Assembly (NCBI RefSeq): GCF_000690055.1 | Contig: NZ_JJNZ01000038.1 | Location: 1-64,000, forward strand | DNA length: 64,000 nt | Source: Pseudoalteromonas fuliginea | Lineage (GTDB): Bacteria > Pseudomonadota > Gammaproteobacteria > Enterobacterales > Alteromonadaceae | Direction: 5' to 3' | In this document: positions 37,297 to 46,411 of the stretch, in pieces | Numbering within the stretch: position 1 is the first letter of the stretch | Layout: each line of letters opens with the position of its first letter | The notes under the pieces: model-generated | The model's database searches: none | What the model was told of the DNA's origin: nothing | What the model saw: the letters and a program-made list of their open reading frames with translations, nothing else | Position numbers and translations under genes: made by a program

Positions 37297-40008
37297 ATGA
37301 AAACGTCAAAAAGATTCACTCTCAGGCCACTTAATTACATTATTAGTGCATTATTAATTAGCACGACAGCTCAAATCAGTGCTGAAGAAGCCGAACAAAC
37401 AAATATAAAAAAGAAAAGTGAAATTGAGTTAATCGAAGTTACAGGCTTCAGATCATCACTTAATAAATCGCTGGCTACCAAAAGGTTTGAAGTAAATACC
37501 ACGGAATCAATTGCAGCCGAAGACATTGGTAAATTTCCAGATTTAAATATCGCAGAGTCACTACAGCGAATCCCTGGTGTCGCAATTTCGCGAGAAGGAG
37601 GAGAAGGACGTCAAATTACTCTACGTGGTTTAGGCCCATCTTTTACCCGCTCAACCCTTAATGGTATGGAAGTTCCTGCTAGTACAGATGGGACTGATTC
37701 GGGTGGTGGTGTAAATGGCGGAAGAGCATTTGACTTCAACGTTTTTGCATCAGAGCTATTCAATCGCGTTGATATTCAAAAATCACCAACAGCTGCAACC
37801 GAAGAAGGAGGTATTGCAGGTACTGTCGATATGTATTCAGCAAAACCTTTTGATTCCCCCGGTCTTCATGTAGCTGCGTCGGCACAGGCAGGCTATAACG
37901 ATTTAACAGAAGAGACAGACCCTAGAATGGTATTTATGATCAGTAATACATTTGCTGACGATACCTTTGGGGCTTTATTCTCTGTCGCTAAATCAAAGCG
38001 CACAGTTCGCCAAGAAGGTTTTGGTACTGTTCGCTGGACAACCCCCGTCAAAGACGGCGGCGGTGTCTATGCTGACACATCAAATACTGACGTTATTGGC
38101 ACTACTGATGTGGGAAATTGTGAATTTGAAGGTGAGCAAGTTGATGATGTAAATTGCCTATGGACTCCTCGACTTCCCCGCCCTGATTTTTTTGGTAATG
38201 AACAAGATAGATTAGGTTTTACAGGCTCATTACAGTATGCGCCTAACGATGACTTAGTAATTACCTTCGATACCTTGCATTCTACCCTCGACAACAGTCG
38301 TACGATGTATAATTTCTTCGAAATGTTCAGAAATACATTTAGCGAGATCACTCCAGACTCTATTACAGTTGCCGAAAATGGAAAACAAATTCAGGCAGGT
38401 ACATTTAGTGGAGTAAAGTCCCGTGCAGAAAGCCGTCAACAGGTATCTAAAACAAAATTTAAACAGTATGTGTTATCTGGTAAATACCACCTATCTGACT
38501 ACTTAAAATTAGATGCAATGATCGGCACCGCTGAGTCAAATGCTCGCTCTGAGCAATATCGTTATAATATGACCAGCAATACACCTCATACCGTCTCAAT
38601 TGATTTTGGAAATAGCGCAAATACTGCAGTGATGGATTATGGCTATGATAATTTAGATGCAAGTTCATTTAATTTAACAGACGGTCGACTTCGTGCTACG
38701 GATGTGCTCAGAAAAAATGATACTGCCAAATTAGATTTAACTTACGAAACAGACTTTATGAGCATTAAAGGTGGGGTTGCTTATAACGATAGAACAGTAA
38801 ACTATGATGAATCGCAAATTAATGGGTTTCCGGATCAAGAGTCAGCCATCGGCTTTTCACAATTAATGCCTTACGATGATTATGGTTCAGGCTATGATGG
38901 TACGTTGCCGCAATTTATTGTGGCCGATTTTGATGCAATTGAATCACAACTACTCAATAAAGAGTGGACGGCGCGAAGCGCACAAAGCTGGGAAGTTGAA
39001 GAGGAAACCATCGCTGCTTATATTCAATCAGATTTTGAATATGAAATATCTGATATGCTCCTACGAACAAATGTAGGCTTACGTTATGTAAAAACAGAAA
39101 CAACATCAACGGGCTTTATTCAAAGCGATCCTGTTGAAATTGAAAATAGTTACGATAATGTTTTACCTGTTTTAAATTTAGCACTGGATGCAACGCAAGA
39201 TGTTGTTGTACGTTTAGGGTTATCCAAAACCATGACTCGTCCAAGCCTTGGCTCACTAAACCCAGGTAACCCATCATTCTCCTATTTAAATGGAACAGTC
39301 AGTGCGGGTAATCCATTTTTAGACCCATTCACCTCAACAAATACTGATTTAGGTATCGAATGGTATTTTGATGAAGAGTCGCTACTTGCTTTAACTGGTT
39401 TTTATAAAGATATAGGTACTTTCATCACCAGCTCAACTGAGGAAAAATTAGTTGACCCTGCATACTTACCTTTCATTGATAACGATCCGCAATACGATCC
39501 ATCAAGTGCACTTGACCCAAGAACAACACCCTACACCCATTACGTACCTGTAAATGGCAAGGGAACTGTTGTTAAAGGTATTGAGCTAATATATCAACAG
39601 CCATTTAGCTTTTTACCGGGGTTATTAAAAAATACCGGTATTGTTTCTAACTACACTCACGTATCCGCAGGAGAAATAACGGGGCTTTCTAAAAATTCAT
39701 ATAATTTCACACTTTATTACGAAGAAGAAAATTATGGCGCTCGCGTTTCAATGAATAAACGCGATAACTACATTACTGATTATACTGGCAGTAATGGTAA
39801 TGCTGAAGAAGCAACAACAGGTCCAGCACATTATGACCTTTCTGCTTTTTATAACCTCAATGACAATGTAACCGTAACATTTGAAGCTATTAACTTAACC
39901 GATGAATACGAGCGCTTGTATACCACTGGTGACGGAACACTTAATTTACCACGAGAGTATAACCATACTGGTAGGCAATTCTTTTTAGGTATTCGCTATA
40001 GTATGTAA
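37297..40008 (+). CDS. TonB-dependent outer-membrane receptor
   Basis: A 903-residue outer-membrane transporter. The signal peptide ends near ISAEEAEQ, a TonB-box-like ELIEVTGF follows, then the plug (about 70-190: NIAESLQRIPGVAISREGG, RQITLRGLGPSF, LNGMEVPAS) and a 22-strand barrel ending GRQFFLGIRYSM with terminal aromatic-X-Met. The length and plug style resemble the large TonB receptors that import oligosaccharides in Alteromonadales and Xanthomonas. An AGCAGGAA ribosome site precedes the ATG. A LacI-type operator upstream supports a sugar substrate. There are no neighbouring sugar genes, so the receptor is an orphan here. Confidence 0.92.
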   Translation: MKTSKRFTLRPLNYIISALLISTTAQISAEEAEQTNIKKKSEIELIEVTGFRSSLNKSLATKRFEVNTTESIAAEDIGKFPDLNIAESLQRIPGVAISREGGEGRQITLRGLGPSFTRSTLNGMEVPASTDGTDSGGGVNGGRAFDFNVFASELFNRVDIQKSPTAATEEGGIAGTVDMYSAKPFDSPGLHVAASAQAGYNDLTEETDPRMVFMISNTFADDTFGALFSVAKSKRTVRQEGFGTVRWTTPVKDGGGVYADTSNTDVIGTTDVGNCEFEGEQVDDVNCLWTPRLPRPDFFGNEQDRLGFTGSLQYAPNDDLVITFDTLHSTLDNSRTMYNFFEMFRNTFSEITPDSITVAENGKQIQAGTFSGVKSRAESRQQVSKTKFKQYVLSGKYHLSDYLKLDAMIGTAESNARSEQYRYNMTSNTPHTVSIDFGNSANTAVMDYGYDNLDASSFNLTDGRLRATDVLRKNDTAKLDLTYETDFMSIKGGVAYNDRTVNYDESQINGFPDQESAIGFSQLMPYDDYGSGYDGTLPQFIVADFDAIESQLLNKEWTARSAQSWEVEEETIAAYIQSDFEYEISDMLLRTNVGLRYVKTETTSTGFIQSDPVEIENSYDNVLPVLNLALDATQDVVVRLGLSKTMTRPSLGSLNPGNPSFSYLNGTVSAGNPFLDPFTSTNTDLGIEWYFDEESLLALTGFYKDIGTFITSSTEEKLVDPAYLPFIDNDPQYDPSSALDPRTTPYTHYVPVNGKGTVVKGIELIYQQPFSFLPGLLKNTGIVSNYTHVSAGEITGLSKNSYNFTLYYEEENYGARVSMNKRDNYITDYTGSNGNAEEATTGPAHYDLSAFYNLNDNVTVTFEAINLTDEYERLYTTGDGTLNLPREYNHTGRQFFLGIRYSM

Positions 40009-40048
40009 GTAAATATCTTAACCAAAGCTCAGGTTAAATAGCTTATAC

Positions 40049-40083
40049 AAAGCTGATAGTTTCCCCGCACTATCAGCTTTTTT
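40049..40083 (+). terminator. Strong terminator after the TonB-dependent receptor
   Basis: AAAGCTGATAGT (40049-40060), loop TTCCCCGC, ACTATCAGCTTT (40069-40080), then TTT: a 12-bp perfect stem. Confidence 0.9.
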
Positions 40084-40194
40084 ACAAAAATAAAAAGAGC
40101 AAGTACCAGTAACCATTTCAAGCTAAATTCTAAGTCTTCTTTATCTTTTTTAATCAACAGCTTAAACTAGCCATTCCTGTAGTTCACATATGTG

Positions 40195-40854
40195 ATGGAT
40201 ATGACTCGATTTATTCTGGCCTTATTGGCTTGTTTTTTGTGTGTTTCGGTATCGGCGGAGCAGTTCACCCGTTTTTCTACTGCAAAAAAACACCTTATTA
40301 AAACCCTACCTGACAACGCTAAAAGCATCTACTGCGGCTGCGACATTAAAAAAGAAGGTAAAAAACTCGTTCCAGATCCCGCAAACTGTGGTTACGTTCC
40401 GAGAAATACGCTTACACGCTCAGGTAAGATAAACGTGCGAGCACTACGCATTGAGTGGGAACACATTGTTCCGGCGTGGGAATTTGGTCATCAACTACAA
40501 TGTTGGCAAGATGGCGGGCGAAAAAATTGTAGAAAAGTAAGTGCTAAATTTAGAAAAATGGAAGCCGATATAAACAACTTAGCGCCAGCTATTGGCGAAA
40601 TTAATGCCGATCGCTCCAATTATCGATTTGGCATGCTTAGCGAAAACGCCACACAGTATGGTCGCTGCGAAGTAAAAGTAAACTTTAAACAACGTGTAGT
40701 TGAACCGCCTGTTTATGCGCGAAAACGTATAGCCGACACCTATGCTTATATGCAAAGAACCTACGGTTTAAAGATATCAGATAAGCAACAAAAGCTCTTT
40801 AATGCATGGCAAAAACAAACGTTTGCAGCGCAAAGTGATACTAAAAAGCTATAA
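40195..40854 (+). CDS. endA: Endonuclease I (periplasmic DNase)
   Basis: Non-specific double-strand nuclease of the EndA/Dns family, exported to the periplasm or medium. About 219 residues with signal peptide MTRFILALLACFLCVSVSAE; starts at 40192 (GTG), 40195 or 40201 are possible and none has a strong ribosome site. The beta-beta-alpha metal motif is in RIEWEHIVPAWEFGHQ, followed by Cys-rich CWQDGGRKNC, NLAPAIGEINADRSN and YGRCEVKVNF. Cysteines around CGCDIKKEG suggest disulphides. It may recycle DNA as a nutrient. A terminator lies between it and hmp. Confidence 0.92.
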   Translation: MDMTRFILALLACFLCVSVSAEQFTRFSTAKKHLIKTLPDNAKSIYCGCDIKKEGKKLVPDPANCGYVPRNTLTRSGKINVRALRIEWEHIVPAWEFGHQLQCWQDGGRKNCRKVSAKFRKMEADINNLAPAIGEINADRSNYRFGMLSENATQYGRCEVKVNFKQRVVEPPVYARKRIADTYAYMQRTYGLKISDKQQKLFNAWQKQTFAAQSDTKKL

Positions 40855-40865
40855 TTTAATTGGTT

Positions 40866-40895
40866 GCGCACTATTGAGTAAACCTTATAGTGCGC
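40866..40895. terminator. Hairpin between endA and hmp
   Basis: GCGCACTAT (40866-40874) and ATAGTGCGC (40887-40895) form a 9-bp perfect stem with a 12-base loop. It lies between two convergent genes; the U run is weak on both sides. Confidence 0.6.
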
Positions 40896-40949
40896 GATTA
40901 AGTTAGTAGGCTAAATAATTATCTAAAATATGCCCACTTTTAAACGGTA

Positions 40950-42131
40950 TTATAAGTCTTGATGCGGGCCAAATATTTCGTAATGAATATGCTCACTTTT
41001 AACACCGAGCCCAAGTAATTGGTTTTTTATAAATGCCATGAACCCCGCAGGGCCACACAAGTAAAAGTCGCCATTACTCAATGGTAGCTGTGCTTGTACT
41101 GCGTTTAAGCTCATCAACCCTGTAAAATCAGCGCCCTCTGTCGCTTGATTAAACCACGTTATTGTTTGCAAGTGGTTATTCTGCGCTGTTAGATCATTTA
41201 AATATTTTGAAAACGAGTGCTGCTGAGTATTTTCGCAGGCATGTAAATACATAATCTCTTGATTAGAATTATCACTTAATAACGTTTCAAGCATAGCCAG
41301 CATTGGTGTTTGCCCAACACCTGCTGAAATGAGAACCACTGGACTTGTGTTATTGCGTAAAAAGAAGTCTCCTGCCGGCGGGTATAACTCAACAATAGTG
41401 CCTTGCTCTAATGAGTGTAAATAATTAGACACCATGCCAGGCTTTGGCTGTAGCTCTTTTTTAACACTAATACGGTAGTTTTTAGCGTTACTTTTTTGTG
41501 AAATAGAATACTGGCGAATTTCTTCATATTTGGCGCCCTCTGGCTTAACTTTAATACCTAAATACTGCCCTGGTTTATGTGTAATAACAGCTTCGCCATC
41601 AACTGGCGTAAGTGTAAAGCTTGTTACGAGTGCTGATTCAGCCTGTTTGTTGGTTATTTTAAATTGGCGAGTTCCCGCCCAACCACCGTGTTTATTTTTA
41701 CTGTGCTCATACAAAGCAGCTTCTTCGGTTATACAAATATCAGCAAGTACGCCGTAAGCTTCGCGCCAAGCGTATTCAACATCGGGAGTAAATTGCTCAG
41801 GAATAAGCTCTTTTAATGTACCAATTAAATGCGCACCTACAATAGGGTAATGCTCAGGTAAAATATTCAAGCTTGTATGCTTATGATTAATACGTGTTAG
41901 CGCTTCTTTTAATACGGCTAAATTATCAATATTTTGTGCATACGCAGCCAATGCATTAAAAAGTGCAAATTGCTGACGACCTGTATCTTGATTCGCCATA
42001 TTAAAAATATTTTTAAGCTCAGGATTATGGCTAAATAAACGCTTATAAAAATGATCGGTAACAACCGTACCCGCCTGCGCTAATAACGGAACTGTGCTTT
42101 TTACAATCTCAATGGTTTTATCAGATAACAT
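40950..42131 (-). CDS. hmp: Nitric oxide dioxygenase (flavohemoprotein) Hmp
   Basis: Oxidises NO to nitrate with O2 and NAD(P)H. The 393-residue protein has a globin domain (1-140) with the proximal His region INHKHTSLNILPEHYPIVG, then an FAD-binding domain (RQYSIS) and an NAD-binding domain (VLISAGVGQTPMLAML, YLCGPAGFM, HYEIFGPH). Length is 393, close to E. coli Hmp (396). It is the last of three genes that face norR, 21 bases after nnrS, so it should be induced by NO through NorR. Confidence 0.95.
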   Translation of the reverse strand: MLSDKTIEIVKSTVPLLAQAGTVVTDHFYKRLFSHNPELKNIFNMANQDTGRQQFALFNALAAYAQNIDNLAVLKEALTRINHKHTSLNILPEHYPIVGAHLIGTLKELIPEQFTPDVEYAWREAYGVLADICITEEAALYEHSKNKHGGWAGTRQFKITNKQAESALVTSFTLTPVDGEAVITHKPGQYLGIKVKPEGAKYEEIRQYSISQKSNAKNYRISVKKELQPKPGMVSNYLHSLEQGTIVELYPPAGDFFLRNNTSPVVLISAGVGQTPMLAMLETLLSDNSNQEIMYLHACENTQQHSFSKYLNDLTAQNNHLQTITWFNQATEGADFTGLMSLNAVQAQLPLSNGDFYLCGPAGFMAFIKNQLLGLGVKSEHIHYEIFGPHQDL

Positions 42132-42152
42132 ATGTGTTTTCCTATGGGTAAA

Positions 42153-43385
42153 CTAACCACGGCGCCCATCAACACGACGCCGCGTTAATATAGGTGTGCA
42201 GTGAATTAAAAATAATGAAAAAGCCACTAGCCACAGCAAAGCACTTATTTGCCAAGCAAGGTGAGGCCCAATAATAAAAGGGAGTAATGAACGAGTAATA
42301 GCGGCCACAAGCAAAAACGCAAAAGCAACAGCCATGTAATGAGGAATAGCGAGTGTACGCCCTGTATGACCATGCGATACACGCGTCATCATTGCTAAAA
42401 TCATCATACCTATTGTGCCAATAGTGATTAAGTGCAGCGCATCTTTAAATTGTATTGCACTGCTATAAAAGCTTATTGCCACCAGCATCAAACCAACACC
42501 TAGAGCAAGGTACGAAAAATGCAAAGACCATAACAACGGCACTCTCAATACCTTGCTATCCCACCAACAACCAGCCCTGACCAGATGAAGCACTGCAACC
42601 GTTGCAACAACTAACGCAGGATTAATCGTGTTCAAAAACAACTTGTTGATAAAAAATAAAGTGATAGCCACAATAGATAAATACATCACCGCTTTATCTA
42701 TTTTAGGAGTGCGAACTTGCTCGGTTAAACCCAGACCTTTAGCGGTAAAAAATGGTAAAACGCGACCCGCAACAATGCCTACTAGTAAAGTAATAACCAG
42801 TACTGCGGTATCAACCACACCAAGTGCAAGTTGCATGTTTTTCTGTAAAATGAGTATTAAATACAATACATTGAGCCCACAAAGCACCGCTAAAATAGCT
42901 AAAAATGGATAGTTACTTTTGCTATTGGCTTTTAATAACATATTAGCCAACGCGGCTATGGCGCCTAACCACCAAATAACTTGTAATGTAAGTGCAGCAT
43001 ATAAATTAAAATGAGCAATATCAGGCAGTACTACAAAAAAGGCTAAGCGCGCTGCAAGCCATATAAACGTAAGCCACATAAGGGCTTTGCCACTTATGCT
43101 CGGTACGCCTGTCCATGTTTGTGCAGCGGTAAGTAAAAAGCCAACAGCTACAACTCCTGCAAAGCCAAACAGCATTTCGTGAGCGTGCCATAATGTCGCA
43201 GGTATCGATAAGTGCCAACTTGCATGGCCTGTTAAAATAAGTAGCCAATACCCCACTGACAAAAATGCCAATAAGCCACCGCCTAAAAAGAAAGGTCTAA
43301 AAGCGAGCATCCATAACGGCCATTGAGATACTTGATGAATAGCAACGCGTGCTGGCATTGGCTCAGTTAAGTTTATAGGGCGCAT
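42153..43385 (-). CDS. nnrS: NnrS family heme-copper membrane protein
   Basis: Integral membrane protein of the NO response, with about twelve helices over 410 residues. Conserved His/Asp-rich motifs seen: LAFRPFFLGGGLLA, WHAHEMLFGFAGVVAVGFLLTAAQTWTG, and MTRVSHGHTGR. NnrS binds heme and copper and eases nitrosative stress in other bacteria. Its ATG overlaps the stop of the upstream small gene in TAATG, so they are translationally coupled. It is in the same transcript as hmp. Confidence 0.93.
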   Translation of the reverse strand: MRPINLTEPMPARVAIHQVSQWPLWMLAFRPFFLGGGLLAFLSVGYWLLILTGHASWHLSIPATLWHAHEMLFGFAGVVAVGFLLTAAQTWTGVPSISGKALMWLTFIWLAARLAFFVVLPDIAHFNLYAALTLQVIWWLGAIAALANMLLKANSKSNYPFLAILAVLCGLNVLYLILILQKNMQLALGVVDTAVLVITLLVGIVAGRVLPFFTAKGLGLTEQVRTPKIDKAVMYLSIVAITLFFINKLFLNTINPALVVATVAVLHLVRAGCWWDSKVLRVPLLWSLHFSYLALGVGLMLVAISFYSSAIQFKDALHLITIGTIGMMILAMMTRVSHGHTGRTLAIPHYMAVAFAFLLVAAITRSLLPFIIGPHLAWQISALLWLVAFSLFLIHCTPILTRRRVDGRRG

Positions 43386-43654
43386 TATCGTACCTCCTGC
43401 CCTAAACCATGTTGTGCAACACAGCGCAGTACGTAACTTACTTTTAAAATAGCAGCAATAACAATAGTGCCAATATGAGCTGATACTTGCACCGCCATGG
43501 AAAAGTACTCTGCAAACGGGTAGCTAATTAAAATACTTGCCGTAATACACACTAAACTCACAGCCAATGCAGTATTGGCAGCAAATAATACGGTTTTGTA
43601 CAGTGAACTAAACTGTGTTTGATTATTTAAATTATTCAGCATTAGTGTGTTCAT
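43385..43654 (-). CDS. Small membrane protein, first gene of the NO-response operon
   Basis: An 89-residue protein with two hydrophobic helices (about 20-43 and 52-75) and a Cys in the tail (YVLRCVAQHGLGQEVR). No family is recognised. It lies directly behind the sigma-54-type promoter and NorR sites and is coupled to nnrS by TAATG, so it must be part of the NO response. It could be a partner of NnrS. Confidence 0.65.
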   Translation of the reverse strand: MNTLMLNNLNNQTQFSSLYKTVLFAANTALAVSLVCITASILISYPFAEYFSMAVQVSAHIGTIVIAAILKVSYVLRCVAQHGLGQEVR

Positions 43655-43690
43655 GGCGATCTCTGTAACTAACTACGTTACTTAGCTATT

Positions 43691-43705
43691 ACACATACTG
43701 TGCCA
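43691..43705 (-). promoter_or_regulatory. Sigma-54-like promoter of the nnrS-hmp operon
   Basis: The minus strand reads TTGGCACAGTATGTGTAAT. The -24 element TGGCAC is exact; the -12 element is GT rather than GC, with the required 10 bases between GG and GT. It lies about 40-50 bases before the small membrane gene, as expected for a NorR-activated promoter. Confidence 0.6.
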
Positions 43706-43759
43706 ACAAATTTAATTAATTAAATTCAACAAGTTAAATTAAATCACTTTACAGTGTGA

Positions 43760-43814
43760 GTCTTTATGACCTACTATAAATTAACTCATAAAAACACAAA
43801 TAGGTCATTTTGAC
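43760..43814. promoter_or_regulatory. Two NorR-like binding sites
   Basis: 43804-43814 is GTCATTTTGAC, a perfect GTCA-N3-TGAC match to the described NorR site, directly before the norR GTG start. 43760-43770 is GTCTTTATGAC, with one mismatch, and keeps GT-N7-AC. ATGACCTA (43766-43773) and TAGGTCAT (43801-43808) also form an 8-bp inverted repeat across them. These lie 55-110 bases upstream of the -24 element on the minus strand, the proper enhancer distance. Confidence 0.7.
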
Positions 43815-45371
43815 GTGGACCAGCAATTCAACCTTACACAAGTTGCTCTAGAGCTTGCTCAAAGTACACTGCACGAGCATAGTTTTGATCAATTACTAGC
43901 AACGGTTGAGCGGGTGATTCCTAGTGATGCAAGTGCGTTATTAGTGCTTCAGGGCGAGCAATTAAAACCACTGGCAATTAAAGGATTAATGCCCGACAGT
44001 TTAGGCAGACGATTTAAAATAGCAGAGCACCCTCGCCTAGAAGCTATTTGCAAAAGCACACTCGCGCTTCAATTTGCGCACGACTGCCCACTACCCGATC
44101 CATACGACGGATTACTATTAGCTAAAACCGGCGACATACCAGTACATGCATGTTTAGGTTTACCTCTTTATGATAAAAACGCGCTACTTGGCGTACTTAC
44201 GTTTGATAGCCTTAACGCCAATGCATTTAACAGCATAAGCGCTGATACACTCAATACCTTACAAACGCTGTGTAGCGCGCACTTTAAAACGGCCTTAGAA
44301 CTTGCCCATTACAAACAGCATGCACAGCACTCAAGTGCATTAGTACAAGAACTAAATCGTGAAGCATTAACACGTGACGGCGGTGAAATTATTGGTCAAA
44401 GCCCGCTAATGCAAACACTTAAAAACGAAATTAAACTCGTTGCAGCATCTAACTTTAGCGTGCTTATATTAGGTGAAACAGGGGTAGGGAAAGAACTTGT
44501 TGCACGTAATATTCACTTAAATTCAGCTCGCAAAGATCAACCGCTTATTCACTTAAATTGTGCATCGCTTCCCGAAAACCTTGCTGAAAGTGAATTTTTT
44601 GGTCATGCGAAAGGGGCTTTTACAGGCGCACTAAATTCGCGCCAAGGTAAATTTCAATTAGCTGATGGCGGCACGTTATTTTTAGATGAAATTGGCGAAC
44701 TACCCCTTGCCATGCAAAGTAAACTATTACGAGTGCTACAAAGTGGCGAAATACAAACGGTGGGTGAAGACACGCCAAAATACGTAGATGTACGCGTAGT
44801 TGCTGCCACTAACAGAAATTTAAAAGAAGAAGTAGCTCAAGGTCGCTTTAGAGCCGATTTATACCATCGCCTCAGTGTCTACCCTATTACTGTGCCACCA
44901 CTTAGTAAACGCGAGCACGACATAACACTCTTAGCTGGTTATTTTATCGAGCAAACAGCCCGTAAATTAGGGATAAAACAATTAAAACTAAGCCCTGAAG
45001 CGCAAGTATTGCTTAATCAGTACAACTGGCCAGGTAACGTGCGCGAGCTTGAACATGTCATTAGCCGCAGCGCCCTTAAAGCAAAACAAAGCCAATGGCA
45101 AAATCCAATAATAACCATTACAAGCGAGCACTGTGATTTAACCCCGAGTGCGCTGCAACCCCCTATAGCAGCGAGCCAAAGTACAACCAACACCTTAATC
45201 AACCAACCTTTAAAGCAAGCTGTAGAATCGTTGCAATACAACGTAATTACTGAGCAATTAAAGAAGCATAACTACAACTGGTCAGCAGCAGCAAGAGTAC
45301 TTGAATTAGATAGAGCTAACTTAGTACGCTTGGCTAAACGCCTAGGGATAGAAGTAAAAAAAACACTATAA
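43815..45371 (+). CDS. norR: Nitric-oxide-responsive sigma-54 activator NorR
   Basis: A 518-residue activator starting at GTG (43815). The GAF domain (about 1-170) has the residues of the non-heme iron NO sensor: HPRLEAI, LPDPYDGL and HACLGLPL. The AAA+ domain (about 195-430) has Walker A GETGVGKELV, the sigma-54 contact GAFTGA, and Walker B GGTLFLDEIGEL. A Fis-type helix-turn-helix ends the protein (NWSAAARVLELDRANLVRLA). With NO bound it should drive the divergent operon. Its site at 43804 overlaps its own start region, so it probably autoregulates. Confidence 0.95.
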   Translation: MDQQFNLTQVALELAQSTLHEHSFDQLLATVERVIPSDASALLVLQGEQLKPLAIKGLMPDSLGRRFKIAEHPRLEAICKSTLALQFAHDCPLPDPYDGLLLAKTGDIPVHACLGLPLYDKNALLGVLTFDSLNANAFNSISADTLNTLQTLCSAHFKTALELAHYKQHAQHSSALVQELNREALTRDGGEIIGQSPLMQTLKNEIKLVAASNFSVLILGETGVGKELVARNIHLNSARKDQPLIHLNCASLPENLAESEFFGHAKGAFTGALNSRQGKFQLADGGTLFLDEIGELPLAMQSKLLRVLQSGEIQTVGEDTPKYVDVRVVAATNRNLKEEVAQGRFRADLYHRLSVYPITVPPLSKREHDITLLAGYFIEQTARKLGIKQLKLSPEAQVLLNQYNWPGNVRELEHVISRSALKAKQSQWQNPIITITSEHCDLTPSALQPPIAASQSTTNTLINQPLKQAVESLQYNVITEQLKKHNYNWSAAARVLELDRANLVRLAKRLGIEVKKTL

Positions 45372-45382
45372 TCATTTAAAAC

Positions 45383-45407
45383 GCTGCTAAAACTATTGAT
45401 TAGCAGC
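45383..45407. terminator. Bidirectional hairpin between norR and the LysR gene
   Basis: GCTGCTAA (45383-45390), loop of 9, TTAGCAGC (45400-45407). The right arm lies within the last codons of the LysR gene. Confidence 0.6.
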
Positions 45408-46292
45408 TAACTCACTAAAGTGTGTTTTTAACAACCCAGCAAAAGCTTGTACTTTAGCAGTACGATGCACTAAGTGATGCGTGACTAACCATACATCGGT
45501 AGGCCAGCTTAACTCACTGTGTAATATAGGCACTAAATCAGGATATTGCGCCGCTACGTCATGCTGCAATCCGCCAATGCCTAGCCCTTTAATTATTGCA
45601 CGAGTCGCTTCTGCGGTTTCAGATACTCGCAGCTTTATTTGCGATGCGGGAATATGTTCATCAGCCCACGCAAAATAAGGCACGCGGGCATTAAAACCTG
45701 CCACACCCGATACAAAATTATGCTGTTGTAAATCACTTAATAATTTAGGCATGCCGTATTTATTAATATAACGTTTATTAGCGTATAAGCCCGATGAAAG
45801 CTGGGCCAAATGTTGAGCAATATAATCGCCTTCATCAGGCCTTGGGCCTGCACGCACAGCAATATGTGCTTGCCCGTGATCGAGCCTTAGCCTTTTTTGT
45901 TCTAAAATAACTTCTAACTGCACCTGCGGGTGTAACGCTTGAAACTGCTCACACACATCGCCAAGTATATCCATAAAACCGCTTACCGTAGTTAACAACA
46001 AACTCCCTCTAAGTGTACTGTCTGCCGAAGCAATATCGTTATGAAGCTGCTCTAACGAACTATGAATAGTCTGCGCCGTTGCAAATAACTTAGTGCCAAT
46101 TTCAGTTACTTTGTAGCCACGCGCATGGCGATGAAAAAGCCGTGTATTCAAGTTTTTTTCAAGATTATTAATTCGTCTAAGCACTGTGCTGTGGTGTACA
46201 TTAAGCTCTTCTGCTGCCGCTGTTAACGTGCCTAAACGTGCTACTTCAAAAGCAACTTTAACGTCTTGCCAATCTTCAAACTTTATCGCCAT
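45393..46292 (-). CDS. LysR family transcriptional regulator
   Basis: A 299-residue regulator: N-terminal helix-turn-helix (FEVARLGTLTAAAEELNVHHSTVLRRINNLE) and a substrate-binding domain from about 90 (LLLTTVSGFMDILGDVC). The effector is unknown. It is divergent from a flavin reductase gene, the usual layout for a LysR regulator and its target, with a 26-bp inverted repeat between them. The 3' end converges on norR. Confidence 0.88.
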   Translation of the reverse strand: MAIKFEDWQDVKVAFEVARLGTLTAAAEELNVHHSTVLRRINNLEKNLNTRLFHRHARGYKVTEIGTKLFATAQTIHSSLEQLHNDIASADSTLRGSLLLTTVSGFMDILGDVCEQFQALHPQVQLEVILEQKRLRLDHGQAHIAVRAGPRPDEGDYIAQHLAQLSSGLYANKRYINKYGMPKLLSDLQQHNFVSGVAGFNARVPYFAWADEHIPASQIKLRVSETAEATRAIIKGLGIGGLQHDVAAQYPDLVPILHSELSWPTDVWLVTHHLVHRTAKVQAFAGLLKTHFSELAANQ

Positions 46293-46306
46293 GCTGCCTA
46301 CCTTTT

Positions 46307-46332
46307 ACTTATGTGCATATACGCACATAAGT
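46307..46332. promoter_or_regulatory. 26-bp inverted repeat between the LysR gene and flavin reductase gene
   Basis: ACTTATGTGC (46307-46316), spacer ATATAC, GCACATAAGT (46323-46332): 10-bp perfect arms. It begins 15 bases before the LysR start codon and 75 bases before the reductase start, a fitting site for LysR control of both genes. Confidence 0.65.
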
Positions 46333-46411
46333 GTTGCGTTTATTGGGGTTTTCTACAAGCAAAATTTTGCTACATTAGCCATGAAACTTAAAACATTAAA
46401 AGGCCACTACC

